Positions 33,765 to 42,446 of a stretch of 64,000 bases of DNA are shown here, piece after piece (the first letter of the stretch is position 1; every line of letters begins with the position of its first letter). A model generated the notes under the pieces. It saw only the letters and a program-made list of their open reading frames with translations, was not told where the DNA came from and did no database searches. Source of the stretch: Nocardioides xinjiangensis (GTDB lineage: Bacteria > Actinomycetota > Actinomycetes > Propionibacteriales > Nocardioidaceae); the NCBI RefSeq assembly GCF_017916455.1, contig NZ_JAFMSY010000001.1, positions 1,719,977-1,783,976 on the forward strand, in the 5' to 3' direction. Both the position numbers and the translations under genes were made by a program.

Positions 33765-34547
33765 ATGCGCGACGTGACCTACCCGGCCATCATCGTCACC
33801 GCCAAGGCGGCGTTCCGCGCGCTTGGCCAGCGCATCCACCTCAGCGGCACCGAGCACGTGCCGCGGGAGGGCGGCGTGCTGCTGGCCTGCAACCACGTCA
33901 GCTACGTCGACTTCGTCTACGGCGGGCTCGCGGCGAACCCGTCGGGCCGGCTGGTGCGCTTCATGGCCAAGCGCGAGGTCTTCGACCACCCGGTGGCCGG
34001 ACCGGTCATGCGCTCGATGCACCACATCGAGGTCGACCGGGGCGACGGCGTCGCGAGCTTCCGCACCGCGGTCGACCGCCTCCGCGAGGGCGAGGCGGTC
34101 GGCATCTTCCCCGAGGCGACCATCTCGCGCGCGATGGAGCTCAAGGAGTTCAAGACCGGGGCGGTCCGCATCGCCGCAACGGCCGGCGTACCCGTCGTCC
34201 CGGTCATCCTGTGGGGAACCCAGCGGATGATGACCAAGGACCGCCCACGCGACTTCTCCCGGGGCAGGTCGATCGTGATCAAGGTCGGCGAGCCGCTCCA
34301 CCCCACCGGCGCGGACCCCGTCGCGGAGACGGCCACGCTGCACGCCCGCATGTCGCAGCTGCTCGGCGAGGCGGTCCGGGAGTACCCCGCCGATGAGCAG
34401 CCCCCCGGCTCCTGGTGGGTGCCCGCGTCGATGGGCGGCTCCGCCCCGACGCTCGAGGAGGCGGCCCGCCTCGACGCCGAGGAGATGCGGGCGCGGGCCC
34501 GGAGGCGGGCGGAGCGCGCGGCGGCGAAGCGACAAGGCAACAAGTAG
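33765..34547 (+). CDS. 1-acyl-sn-glycerol-3-phosphate acyltransferase (PlsC family)
   Basis: 260-residue membrane-associated acyltransferase of phospholipid synthesis. Motif I is NHVSYVD (His about 44, Asp about 49), motif III is FPEATISRA (usually FPEGT, here with Ala), and motif IV is VPVVPVILWGTQ. The C-terminal 60 residues form an Arg/Ala-rich basic tail. It starts without a Shine-Dalgarno sequence. The gene converges on parB with a repeat-filled spacer between. Confidence 0.9.
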   Translation: MRDVTYPAIIVTAKAAFRALGQRIHLSGTEHVPREGGVLLACNHVSYVDFVYGGLAANPSGRLVRFMAKREVFDHPVAGPVMRSMHHIEVDRGDGVASFRTAVDRLREGEAVGIFPEATISRAMELKEFKTGAVRIAATAGVPVVPVILWGTQRMMTKDRPRDFSRGRSIVIKVGEPLHPTGADPVAETATLHARMSQLLGEAVREYPADEQPPGSWWVPASMGGSAPTLEEAARLDAEEMRARARRRAERAAAKRQGNK

Positions 34548-34559
34548 ATCCGTCGACAG

Positions 34560-34608
34560 GTCGACGTGTCGCTTCGTCGTTTAGTCCCTTTGCCGGTTTG
34601 TCGACATT
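34560..34608. repeat. GTCGAC-bounded imperfect repeat, related to a segment in dnaA
   Basis: The sequence opens with GTCGACGTGTCGC and closes with CGGTTTGTCGACATT; 40830-40870 inside dnaA opens with GTCGACGAATCGC and closes with CGGTATGTCGACAAT. The two share both ends and the general layout but differ in the middle. Judged by eye; the remainder of the 34548-34764 gap holds the palindromic element and a terminator. Confidence 0.35.
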
Positions 34609-34631
34609 ACCGCGCGCGGTTGTCGTCCCTG

Positions 34632-34715
34632 ATCCCCCGCTTAAGCGGGGGATTCGAAACTTATTGGGGCATGCAGACCCCTCGAAGTTCACAATCCCCC
34701 GCTTAAGCGGGGATT
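34632..34715. repeat. palindromic intergenic repeat, copy 1
   Basis: A perfect 22-bp palindrome (34632-34653, arm ATCCCCCGCTT), a larger imperfect palindrome (GGGGGATTCGAAACTT ... GAAGTTCACAATCCCCC, 34646-34700, centred on TGCA) and a second small hairpin (34693-34715, arm AATCCCCCGCTT). A second copy of the large palindrome plus one hairpin lies at 60948-61018. Both copies are in convergent intergenic regions beside terminators. Confidence 0.8.
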
Positions 34716-34731
34716 TGCGAGAGGGCCCGTA

Positions 34732-34748
34732 CGCCCGTACCACGGGCG
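34732..34748 (-). terminator. hairpin after parB
   Basis: CGCCCGT-ACC-ACGGGCG, a perfect 7-bp stem 17 nt past the parB stop on the minus strand. Confidence 0.6.
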
Positions 34749-34764
34749 CGCGGGCGAAGGGCCT

Positions 34765-35775
34765 TCAGATCGGGCGGTCGCCGCGGTTGCGCGGGTCCAT
34801 GATGTCGACGATGCGGCGGAGGTCGTCCAGGCTGGCGAACTCGACGGTGATCTTTCCCTTGGCCTTGCCGAGGTCGACCTTGACGCGCGTCTCGAGGCGG
34901 TCCGAGAGCCGGTCGGCGAGCTCGGTGAGGCCGGGGGCGACGGGCTTGCGCCGCATCACGCGTGGAGCGGCTTCCTCCTCCACACCGAGGGACACGATCT
35001 CCTCGAGCCCGCGCACGGAGATGCCCTCAGCCGTGACCCTGGCGGCGAGCTTGTCCTGGAGAGCCGGGTCCTCGACGGACAGCAGGGCGCGGGCGTGACC
35101 GGCGGACAGCACGCCCGCCGCAACGCGGCGCTGGACCGCCGGCGAGAGCCGGAGCAGGCGCAGCGTGTTGGAGATCTGGGGCCGCGACCGACCGATGCGC
35201 TGGGCCAGCTCCTCATGGGTGCACCCGAAGTCCTCGAGCAGCTGGCCGTAGGCCGCGGCCTCCTCGAGCGGGTTGAGCTGCGAGCGGTGCAGGTTCTCCA
35301 GCAGCGCGTCGCGCAGCATGTCGTCGTCGTCGGTCTCCCGGACGATCGCCGGGATCGTGTCGCGACCTGCCTGCTGCGACGCCCGCCAGCGCCGCTCTCC
35401 CATGATCAGCTCGTAGGAGTCCTCACCGGTCCTGCGCACCACGACGGGCTGCAGCAGGCCCACCTCGCGGATCGAGTGCACCAGCTCGGCGAGGGCCTCC
35501 TCCTCGAAGACCTGTCGCGGCTGCCGGTGGTTCGGGCGCACCTGCGCGATGGGCAGCTCGGCGAAGTAGGCGCCCGCCACGGTGCCGGCCGTCCCGGCCT
35601 GGCTGGTCGGCGCCGGGGTGGACGCCGCGCCTGCAGCGGGTCCGGTGCCGGTGGTGCCTGCCCGCGGCGCGGTCGCGGTGGTGCCGGCCCCGCCGTCCGC
35701 CGGGCTGCTCGGAGCGGTCGGGATGAGGGAGCCGAGGCCGCGTCCGAGGCCGCGACGGGGCGGGGTGGCGTTCAT
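34765..35775 (-). CDS. parB: chromosome partitioning protein ParB
   Basis: CTP-dependent DNA clamp that loads at parS and spreads to organise the origin. 336 residues: N-terminal [13 protein letters not shown] (ParA-stimulating segment), a Thr/Ala/Gly-rich linker, then the ParB/Srx domain ([42 protein letters not shown], the CTP/arginine patch), helix-turn-helix ([27 protein letters not shown]) and a C-terminal dimerisation domain. The ATG overlaps the parA stop by 4 nt. Three parS sites lie within 2 kb upstream. Confidence 0.96.
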   Translation of the reverse strand: MNATPPRRGLGRGLGSLIPTAPSSPADGGAGTTATAPRAGTTGTGPAAGAASTPAPTSQAGTAGTVAGAYFAELPIAQVRPNHRQPRQVFEEEALAELVHSIREVGLLQPVVVRRTGEDSYELIMGERRWRASQQAGRDTIPAIVRETDDDDMLRDALLENLHRSQLNPLEEAAAYGQLLEDFGCTHEELAQRIGRSRPQISNTLRLLRLSPAVQRRVAAGVLSAGHARALLSVEDPALQDKLAARVTAEGISVRGLEEIVSLGVEEEAAPRVMRRKPVAPGLTELADRLSDRLETRVKVDLGKAKGKITVEFASLDDLRRIVDIMDPRNRGDRPI

Positions 35776-36935
35776 GCGCGTGGGGCTCCCTTGCTGGCGA
35801 TCTCTCGGGCGGCCTCGAGGTAGGAGAGTGCTCCGGCCGACGCCGGATCGTAGGTCATCACGGTCTGCCCGTACGACGGTGCCTCCGAGACCCGCACGGA
35901 GCGGGGCACCGCGGTCTTGAGCACCTGGTCGCCGAAGTGCCCGCGGACCTCCTCCGCGACCCCCGCGGCGAGCCGCGTGCGCGCGTCGTACATGGTCAGC
36001 AGGATCGTCGAGATCGTGAGTCGCGGGTTGAGGTGCTGGCGCACCATCTCGACGGTCTCGAGCAGCATGCCGAGGCCCTCCAGCGCGTAGTACTCCGCTT
36101 GGATCGGGATGAACATCTCTCGTCCCGCGACCAGGGCGTTCAGCGTCAGCAGGCCCAGCGACGGCGGGCAGTCCACCAGGACGTAGTCGAACCGGTCGTC
36201 GCCCACCTCGGCCGCCGTCCCCACCAAGGGGTGCGCCGCGATCGCCCGGGCGAGGCGCTGCTCGCGCGCGACGACGCTCACCAGCTCGATCTCGGCGCCC
36301 GCGAGGTCGATGGTGGCCGGGACGACCCAGAGGCCGGGGAGGTCGGCACACTCGGTCATCACCTCGGCCAGGGGCCGGCCCTCCACGAGCATGTCGTACG
36401 TCGAGGGGACGCCGCGGTGGTGGTCGACGCCGAGCGCGGTGGAGGCGTTGCCCTGTGGGTCAAGGTCGATCACGAGGACCTTCTGACCGAGCTGCGCCAG
36501 ACCGGCTGCCACGTTCACGGTCGACGTCGTCTTGCCGACGCCACCCTTCTGGTTCGCGACGACGAGCACCCGGGTGGCCGCGGGGCGCTCCACTCCCTGG
36601 CGCCGGAGCCCACCGGAGCGGGCCAGCACGGAGTGCTGGGCGGCTTGGGCGAGCGGCGTCCCGGGGTCCGTGAACTCGCTGTCCTGGGCCGCGATCTCCG
36701 CGGCCGTGCGTACGTGCCGCAGCGGGTTGGTTTCACGTGAAACGCCGGCGTGGCCGGCAGATCCGGACGCATCGGATGCTGTTTCACGTGAAACGTCGCT
36801 GTCCACGCCCTGTGGATGAATCGCGACGTCCTGTGGACGGCCGCGCTCAGCCGGGCGGTCTGAGCCGGTGGAAAACGGGTACGGCGCGCCCTCGACGGCG
36901 CGCCACCCGGCGTCCTCGGTAGGACCCTCGCTCAA
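35772..36935 (-). CDS. parA: chromosome partitioning ATPase ParA
   Basis: Deviant Walker-A ATPase that segregates ParB-parS complexes. [17 protein letters not shown] (signature Lys about 130, Walker Lys about 135), [14 protein letters not shown], and [16 protein letters not shown]. 387 residues, longer than the ~260-330 usual, because of a ~120-residue disordered N-terminal extension. Two parS sites fall in this extension and force the repeated peptide VSRET (48-52 and 65-69). TTG at 36935 is chosen since GAGAGGTGAG lies just upstream and the gene then starts 1 nt after the rsmG stop; a shorter start inside the extension cannot be excluded. Confidence 0.93.
   Translation of the reverse strand: MSEGPTEDAGWRAVEGAPYPFSTGSDRPAERGRPQDVAIHPQGVDSDVSRETASDASGSAGHAGVSRETNPLRHVRTAAEIAAQDSEFTDPGTPLAQAAQHSVLARSGGLRRQGVERPAATRVLVVANQKGGVGKTTSTVNVAAGLAQLGQKVLVIDLDPQGNASTALGVDHHRGVPSTYDMLVEGRPLAEVMTECADLPGLWVVPATIDLAGAEIELVSVVAREQRLARAIAAHPLVGTAAEVGDDRFDYVLVDCPPSLGLLTLNALVAGREMFIPIQAEYYALEGLGMLLETVEMVRQHLNPRLTISTILLTMYDARTRLAAGVAEEVRGHFGDQVLKTAVPRSVRVSEAPSYGQTVMTYDPASAGALSYLEAAREIASKGAPRA
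36729..36744. promoter_or_regulatory. parS site 1 (inside parA)
   Basis: GGTTTCACGTGAAACG matches the parS consensus TGTTTCACGTGAAACA at 14 of 16 positions; the 14-bp core is perfect. Confidence 0.93.
36780..36795. promoter_or_regulatory. parS site 2 (inside parA)
   Basis: TGTTTCACGTGAAACG, 15 of 16 match to parS. Centre-to-centre distance from site 1 is 51 bp. Confidence 0.95.
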
Positions 36936-36936
36936 C

Positions 36937-37683
36937 TCAACTCACCTCTCGGCTCGCTCGGCGGTCGCGGCGCGACGAGCGCCGCGGGGACCGCTTCTTC
37001 TCCGTCCGCGGAAGGGGCCAACCTATCCGGCCGGGGTCCGCCCAGGGCACCCGCACCACGGTGGTCGCGGGATCGACCACGCCGACCCCGACCTCGAACA
37101 CCTCGGGCTCACCACAGCGCCACTCGCTCAGGAACGCGCGCGCCTCGGCGATCTCGTCGCGCACGCCCCGGCCCTTCATCGCCACGAGGGCTCCCGTCGG
37201 CGCCACGAGCGGCATCGACCAGCCGAGCAGACGCTTGAGCGGGGCGACGGCGCGCGAGGTGACCACGTCGAACGTCGCCCGCCCGTGCAGGTCCTCGGCC
37301 CGTCCCCGGACCACGGTGACGTGGGCCAGCTCGAGCTCGGCCACCACCTCGTCGAGGAACGTCGTCCGCCGCAGCAGGGGCTCGACGAGCGTCACGTCGA
37401 GGTCGGGGCGGGCGATCGCCAGCACCACGCCTGGCAAGCCGGCGCCGGTCCCGATGTCACAGACGGATGCCTCGGCCGGAGCCGCGTCGCTGAGCACCGC
37501 CGAGTTGAGGACGTGGCGCTCCCAGAGGCGCGGCGCCTCCCGGGGACCGATCAGCCCACGGACGACGCCCTCGGTCGCCAGCAGCTCGGTGTAGCGCTCG
37601 GCGAGCGGGAGCCGGTCGGACGCGAACACCCTCCGCGCCTCGGGAGGCACGGAGGGTGTTCCACGTGAAACGTCCTCGCTCAC
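36937..37683 (-). CDS. rsmG: 16S rRNA (guanine-527-N7)-methyltransferase
   Basis: SAM-dependent methyltransferase (GidB) that modifies G527 of 16S rRNA; its loss gives low-level streptomycin resistance. The SAM motif [21 protein letters not shown] is clear, with RHVLNSAVL before it and [15 protein letters not shown] after. 248 residues including a basic C-terminal tail ([20 protein letters not shown]). GTG at 37683 overlaps the jag stop (GTGA). A parS site covers codons 4-9. Confidence 0.95.
   Translation of the reverse strand: MSEDVSRGTPSVPPEARRVFASDRLPLAERYTELLATEGVVRGLIGPREAPRLWERHVLNSAVLSDAAPAEASVCDIGTGAGLPGVVLAIARPDLDVTLVEPLLRRTTFLDEVVAELELAHVTVVRGRAEDLHGRATFDVVTSRAVAPLKRLLGWSMPLVAPTGALVAMKGRGVRDEIAEARAFLSEWRCGEPEVFEVGVGVVDPATTVVRVPWADPGRIGWPLPRTEKKRSPRRSSRRDRRASREVS
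37657..37672. promoter_or_regulatory. parS site 3 (inside the rsmG 5' end)
   Basis: TGTTCCACGTGAAACG, 14 of 16 match to parS. It lies about 0.9 kb from sites 1 and 2 and 2.4 kb from the dnaA end of the block. Confidence 0.88.
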
Positions 37684-38234
37684 GCGGGCAGGATCACCAC
37701 GTGGCGCCTCGGCTCCGCGCCCTCGGACTCGGAGGTCAGGCCGGCGGCGGCCACGACGTCGTGCACCACCTTCCGCTCGAACGCGCTCATGGGCTCGAGG
37801 GAAACCGCCTCGCCCGTCTCCCTCACCTGCGCGATCGACGTCTCCGCCAGGGCGACGAGACGGGTGCGCTGCTGCGCCCGGTGGCCACTGATGTCGAGCA
37901 TCAGGCGCGACCGCTCGCCGGTCTCGCGGTACACCGCGAGCCGCGTGAGCTCCTGAAGCGCCTCGAGCACCTCGCCGTTGCGCCCCACGAGGAGGCTCAG
38001 GTCCGCGCCGCCGATCTGCACGCTCGCCCGGTCGCCCTCGACGTCCATGTCGAGGTCGCCGTCCAGGTCGGCGATGTCGAGGAGCTCCTCGAGGTAGTCC
38101 GCGGCGATGTCGCCCTCGTGCTCGAGGCGCTCCACCTTCGACGGGCGGGCCTTGCCCGTGGCGGCGTCCTCGGAGGCGGACGCATCGGCGTCGGTGCTCT
38201 CGACGGACTCGCCGTCGGTCAGCTGCTCAGTCAC
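37680..38234 (-). CDS. jag: Jag/KhpB-like KH-R3H RNA-binding protein
   Basis: 184 residues: an acidic N-terminus (1-45), a KH domain (about 50-115: [40 protein letters not shown]) and an R3H domain (about 120-175: [37 protein letters not shown]) with the conserved Arg and His. Beside yidC in most Gram-positive bacteria; the KhpA/KhpB pair binds RNA and affects cell elongation in Streptococcus. GTG start at 38234. Confidence 0.93.
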   Translation of the reverse strand: MTEQLTDGESVESTDADASASEDAATGKARPSKVERLEHEGDIAADYLEELLDIADLDGDLDMDVEGDRASVQIGGADLSLLVGRNGEVLEALQELTRLAVYRETGERSRLMLDISGHRAQQRTRLVALAETSIAQVRETGEAVSLEPMSAFERKVVHDVVAAAGLTSESEGAEPRRHVVILPA

Positions 38235-38300
38235 GTGTGTCTCCTGCTTCTCGATCAGGTACGACGGCAGCCACGCGGGCGCCGTCGCGGGATGTCTGGG

Positions 38301-39278
38301 TCAGCGCTTCTTCTTGCTCTTGGTGCGCTGTGCCTTCGTCTGGCGCTGCGGCTGCTGACGGATCTGCGCCTTCTCCTCGCGCCGCGCCTCCGCCTCGGCC
38401 GCGAGCCGCTCCTCCTCGAGCTGCGCCGGCGTCTTCAGGCCCTTGCGCGCGGCCTTGGCACGGTCGCGCTCCTCCTTGGCATCGGCCGCCGGGGTTCCCG
38501 GGGCGGGGTTGTTCCGGATGACGTAGAACTGCTGGCCCATGGTCCACAGGTTCGAGGTCGTCCAGTAGAAGAGGACGCCCACGGGGAAGGCGATGCCACC
38601 CACCGCGAAGACGATGGGCAGGACGTAGAGCAGCATCTTCTGCTGCTGGGCGTAGGGACCCGAGAGCGCGTCGGCGGGCATGTTCTTGCTCATCAGCTGT
38701 CGCTGCGTCAGGAACGTCGTCGCGGTCATGGCCAGCACCAGGACGGCGGCGAGCACCCGGACCTCGACGCCGTCGGCGTTGAGGAACGTGTCGGAGATCT
38801 TGCCGCCGGCGAACACCGCCGAGCGGAGCTGCTCGTTGAGCTCCGGCGTCATCAGGCCGCGCTTGTCCTCGGGGTTGCGCGCAGCCTGGTCGAGGATGCG
38901 GAAGAGCGCCAGGAAGATCGGCATCTGCAGCAGGATCGGCAGGCAGGAGGCGAACGGGTTCGTCCCGGAGTCCCGGTACAGCTTCATCGTCTCCTGCGCG
39001 AGACGCTCCCGGTCGTGCCCGTACTTCTTCTGCAGCTCGCGGACCTTGGGCTGGATCAGCTGCATGTTCCGGCTGGACTTGATCTGCTTGACGAACAGCG
39101 GGATCAGGGCCGCCCGCACCACGAGCGTGAGTCCGATGATCGACAGCACCCACGCGAGTCCGGAGGTCGGGCCGAAGAGACCGCCGAACACGTTGTGGAA
39201 GCCCACCAGCACGAAGGAGATCGCGTAGTAGAGCGGCGTCATGATGGCGCTGCCGATCGCGCCGAAGAAGTCGAGCAC
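38301..39278 (-). CDS. yidC: membrane protein insertase YidC
   Basis: Oxa1/YidC-type insertase for membrane proteins. 325 residues: helices with [48 protein letters not shown] (hydrophilic-groove Arg and cytoplasmic hairpin), [23 protein letters not shown] and [20 protein letters not shown] long basic C-terminal tail ([23 protein letters not shown]) may contact ribosomes. GTG at 39278 directly follows the yidD stop. Confidence 0.96.
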   Translation of the reverse strand: MLDFFGAIGSAIMTPLYYAISFVLVGFHNVFGGLFGPTSGLAWVLSIIGLTLVVRAALIPLFVKQIKSSRNMQLIQPKVRELQKKYGHDRERLAQETMKLYRDSGTNPFASCLPILLQMPIFLALFRILDQAARNPEDKRGLMTPELNEQLRSAVFAGGKISDTFLNADGVEVRVLAAVLVLAMTATTFLTQRQLMSKNMPADALSGPYAQQQKMLLYVLPIVFAVGGIAFPVGVLFYWTTSNLWTMGQQFYVIRNNPAPGTPAADAKEERDRAKAARKGLKTPAQLEEERLAAEAEARREEKAQIRQQPQRQTKAQRTKSKKKR

Positions 39279-39533
39279 TCATGCTCCTCGAGTTGCAGGG
39301 GACTCCGCGGCCTGGGCGGCACGGGAGGGAACGGGGTCGTAGCCGCCGGCGGCCCACGGGTGGCACCGGCACAGGCGACGTACGGTGAGCCAGGAACCGC
39401 GCATCGACCCGTGCTGGGTGACGGCCTCGAGGGCGTACGCCGAGCAGCTCGGGTGGTAGCGGCACACCTGGCCGTAGAGCGGGCTGATGGCGAAGCGCCA
39501 CGCACGGATCAGGCCGATGAGCAGGTGCTTCAT
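39279..39533 (-). CDS. yidD: membrane protein insertion efficiency factor YidD
   Basis: 84-residue peripheral membrane protein: [20 protein letters not shown] followed by [19 protein letters not shown] and [17 protein letters not shown], the complete DUF37 signature with its conserved Cys and Pro. It helps YidC-dependent insertion. The ATG overlaps the rnpA stop by 4 nt. Confidence 0.95.
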   Translation of the reverse strand: MKHLLIGLIRAWRFAISPLYGQVCRYHPSCSAYALEAVTQHGSMRGSWLTVRRLCRCHPWAAGGYDPVPSRAAQAAESPATRGA

Positions 39534-39883
39534 GTGGCGCTCACCCTGCCCAAGGTACGGGCCAGGTCGGTACCGAGGGCGGCGTACGGGGCCTGCGCCG
39601 CGGCGGGGAGCGCCCGCACCACGAGCACAGCACGACCCGGGAGCTCCTCCAGTGCAGGGAGGTGCTCCCGGGTCAGGTGCCGGAGTCGTCTCTTCACACG
39701 GTTGCGGGTGGCGGCGTTGCCCACGGCCTTGCTGACCGTGAACCCCACCCGCACCGGGCCGGGCGCGGCGTCCGGGTCGGTCCACAGGTGGACGACCACG
39801 GTCGAGCAGCCCGAGCGACGCCCGCTCCGGACCGCGCGACGGAAACCGTCGCTGTCGGTCAGGCGGTTGACGGCGGAGAGCAC
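39530..39883 (-). CDS. rnpA: ribonuclease P protein component
   Basis: Protein cofactor of the RNase P ribozyme, which matures tRNA 5' ends. 117 residues from GTG 39883 ([23 protein letters not shown]). The RNA-binding signature reads [27 protein letters not shown] reading frame extends upstream but homology starts here. 25 nt after rpmH. Confidence 0.94.
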   Translation of the reverse strand: MLSAVNRLTDSDGFRRAVRSGRRSGCSTVVVHLWTDPDAAPGPVRVGFTVSKAVGNAATRNRVKRRLRHLTREHLPALEELPGRAVLVVRALPAAAQAPYAALGTDLARTLGRVSAT

Positions 39884-39908
39884 GGCGGGCGCCGTGAGCC
39901 CGGGGCCG

Positions 39909-40046
39909 TCAGACGGCCAGGCTCTTGCGGCCCTTGCGGCGACGGCTCGACAGGATCGCGCGGCCGGCACGGGTCCGCATGCGCAGGCGGAAGCCGTGCA
40001 CCTTGTGACGGCGACGGTTGTTCGGCTGGTAGGTACGCTTGCTCAC
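39909..40046 (-). CDS. rpmH: 50S ribosomal protein L34
   Basis: 45 residues, [20 protein letters not shown] then [20 protein letters not shown], a perfect L34 pattern, among the most conserved markers of the dnaA region. GTG start at 40046 with GGAGAAA upstream. First gene of the minus-strand block leading to parB. Confidence 0.97.
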   Translation of the reverse strand: MSKRTYQPNNRRRHKVHGFRLRMRTRAGRAILSSRRRKGRKSLAV

Positions 40047-40457
40047 GGCTATTTCTCCGAAGGTTTCGAGGGATGTCCACTCCACGCGAGTCGGTGCTCG
40101 GCCCGGGTCAGGGCTTTCGGCCGGCACCGCCCACCCACGCGGCCGCCAGGTGGCGGATCGTGGACATGCGGCACCCGTCGACACGGAGCGACCGGCCAAC
40201 GGTACGCGGTCGGGAAACAGAGGGTCAAACCCACGACGGCGGCCTCCCGCCGGCCTGTGGATGACGTCTTGCCCGCGCGCGGACCCGGTTGTTACGTTCC
40301 CCTTCTCCGAGGTCTGTGGAAATCGCGGTCTCGTCAGGTTCACCGAGGTGCTGTGAGCCGGGTCACGCGCACGCGCAACCCGGCTCTGACCTGCGGAAAC
40401 ATCGACGAGACGCGCTTGCGCGGCATCGCGGGTGGTCCGATCCCGACGGTCGGTCCG
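40047..40457. promoter_or_regulatory. rpmH-dnaA divergent regulatory region
   Basis: 411 bp without a gene. It holds DnaA-box-like TGTGGATGA (40256-40264) and TGTGGAAAT (40315-40323), a -10-like TACGTT (40293-40298) on the dnaA strand, and an inverted repeat AGCCGGGT (40356-40363) / ACCCGGCT (40378-40385) with a 14-nt loop. Two more boxes, TGTGGACAA (40472-40480) and TGTGGACTC (40484-40492), fall just inside the annotated dnaA start, consistent with DnaA autoregulation. Confidence 0.6.
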
Positions 40458-41996
40458 ATGAGTTCACAGCTTGTGGACAACTCTGTGGACTCGGTGGGCA
40501 GGCGCCAGCCGCGACCTGGGCCCAGACAACTCACGGTGGAAGCGAAGGCGGGTCCGGTGGACGACCAGGTAGATCTCGGAACGGTGTGGCAGCAGATCGT
40601 CGCGGACCTCCAACCCAACCAGCGCGCGTGGCTGCGCCCCAGCGTGCCGATGACGCTGCACGAGAACACCGCGATCATCGCCGTCCCCAACGACTTCACC
40701 CGCAACCAGCTCGAGGGCCGCCTGCGCAGCCATATCGAGGACGCGCTCACCGAGCGCTTCGGCCGGGAGATCCGGATGCTGGTGACCGTCAACCCCGCCC
40801 TCGAGGACGCGGAGCCCGCGCACGCGGCCGTCGACGAATCGCCAGATCGATCTGTCGGTATGTCGACAATGGAGCCGAGCTACGAGCCCGCCGCGCCGAT
40901 GGCGGCCGAGCAGCACGAGCCGTCCGCGACCGCCACCGAGCGTCGCCCGTCGGCGCTCGAAACCCGGCTGAACCCCAAGTACACCTTCGAGACCTTCGTC
41001 ATCGGCTCCTCGAACCGCTTCCCGCACGCGGCGGCGGTGGCGGTGGCCGAGGCGCCCGGCAAGGCCTACAACCCGCTCCTGGTCTACGGGGAGTCCGGGC
41101 TGGGCAAGACCCACCTGCTGCACGCGATCGGCCACTACGTCCGCAGCCTCTACAGCAACGCCAAGGTCCGCTACGTCTCGAGCGAGGAGTTCACCAACGA
41201 GTTCATCAACGCCATCCGTGACGACCGTCAGGACCGGTTCAAGCGGCGCTACCGCGACGTCGACGTCCTGCTCATCGACGACATCCAGTTCCTCGAGGGC
41301 AAGACCCAGACGCAGGAGGAGTTCTTCCACACCTTCAACACGCTCCACAACGCGAACAAGCAGATCGTCCTGACCTCCGACCGGGCGCCGAAGCGGCTCG
41401 AGGCCCTCGAGGACCGGTTGCGCAACCGCTTCGAGTGGGGGTTGATCACCGACGTCCAGCCGCCTGACCTCGAGACCCGCATCGCGATCCTGCGCAAGAA
41501 GGCGGCAATGGACCGCCTCACCGCGCCGCCGGACGTCCTGGAGTTCATCGCCTCGAAGATCCAGACCAACATCCGCGAGCTCGAGGGGGCCCTCATCCGG
41601 GTGACGGCCTTTGCGAACCTCAACCGCCAGGAGGTCGACATGACCCTGGCCGAGATCGTGCTCAAGGACCTGATCCCCGAGGGCGGCGAGCCGGAGATCA
41701 CGCACGCACTGATCATCGCGCAGACCGCGGCCTACTTCGGCGTCTCCCTCGAGGACCTCACCGGTCCCTCGCGCGGCCGGCACCTCGTCATGGCCCGGCA
41801 GATCGGCATGTACCTCTGCCGCGAGCTCACCTCGATGTCGCTCCCGCAGATCGGCCGCGAGTTCGGCGGCCGCGACCACACCACGGTGATGTACGCCGAC
41901 CGCAAGATCCGCCAGCTGCTCGCCGAGCGCCGCGCGGTGTTCAACCAGGTCAGCGAGCTCACCAACCGCGTGAAGATGCAGGCACGCCAGGGCTGA
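40458..41996 (+). CDS. dnaA: chromosomal replication initiator DnaA
   Basis: AAA+ initiator that melts oriC. 512 residues from ATG 40458. Domain I around [22 protein letters not shown] (about 37-120), a disordered domain II (about 125-170), the AAA+ domain with [17 protein letters not shown] (Walker A about 210) and [15 protein letters not shown] (Walker B), and domain IV with [19 protein letters not shown] and [15 protein letters not shown], the DnaA-box-binding signature. The start is uncertain: GTG at 40539 or 40557 would begin nearer domain I and leave the two DnaA boxes at 40472-40492 in the untranslated region. Confidence 0.97.
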   Translation: MSSQLVDNSVDSVGRRQPRPGPRQLTVEAKAGPVDDQVDLGTVWQQIVADLQPNQRAWLRPSVPMTLHENTAIIAVPNDFTRNQLEGRLRSHIEDALTERFGREIRMLVTVNPALEDAEPAHAAVDESPDRSVGMSTMEPSYEPAAPMAAEQHEPSATATERRPSALETRLNPKYTFETFVIGSSNRFPHAAAVAVAEAPGKAYNPLLVYGESGLGKTHLLHAIGHYVRSLYSNAKVRYVSSEEFTNEFINAIRDDRQDRFKRRYRDVDVLLIDDIQFLEGKTQTQEEFFHTFNTLHNANKQIVLTSDRAPKRLEALEDRLRNRFEWGLITDVQPPDLETRIAILRKKAAMDRLTAPPDVLEFIASKIQTNIRELEGALIRVTAFANLNRQEVDMTLAEIVLKDLIPEGGEPEITHALIIAQTAAYFGVSLEDLTGPSRGRHLVMARQIGMYLCRELTSMSLPQIGREFGGRDHTTVMYADRKIRQLLAERRAVFNQVSELTNRVKMQARQG

Positions 41997-42446
41997 CCCG
42001 TCCCGCACGGACCGGACGGACCCGACGGACCGGACCGGACGGCTCCCGGGGCGTCCGGCGAGGTGCCGCGTGTGGAGAAGTTGTGATGCGCCCCGACGTG
42101 TCGTCCCCAGACCCTGTGGACACCGGGGGACGAACCACACGACGGCGGCGCCCGTCCACACGGGCCGCAGGTCCGGCGAAGCGCGTCCACATCCGTCGTC
42201 CACAGGGCGCCACCGCCCTGACCTGCGCAGATCGTGGCCGTCCACAGTTTCCACGGACCCTATGACGACTGTGAACCTCAAGACTGGTCCCATCTCCCAC
42301 GAACACCGGACCGACCTCCCTCTGGGGAGAACCGTGCCGCCGGCGCGACGGCGCGTGGCAGGATGCACTTCCCACGTGCACGCGTGTGGTTCCCGCCTGC
42401 GTGCAGCCGCTCGTTGCCCGCACCACCTCTCGTCGAGGAGATCCCC
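41997..42446. other. oriC: origin of replication oriC (dnaA-dnaN intergenic region)
   Basis: 450 bp without a gene between dnaA and dnaN, the standard oriC place in Actinobacteria. DnaA-box-like 9-mers (consensus TTGTCCACA or TTATCCACA): TGTGGAGAA 42071-42079, TGTGGACAC 42115-42123, CCGTCCACA 42152-42160, GCGTCCACA 42183-42191, TCGTCCACA 42196-42204, CCGTCCACA 42238-42246, and a weak GTTTCCACG 42247-42255. Boxes occur in both orientations. A relatively AT-rich stretch (about 42240-42290) beside the last boxes is the best candidate unwinding element. The region ends with the GAGGAG ribosome site of dnaN. Confidence 0.88.
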
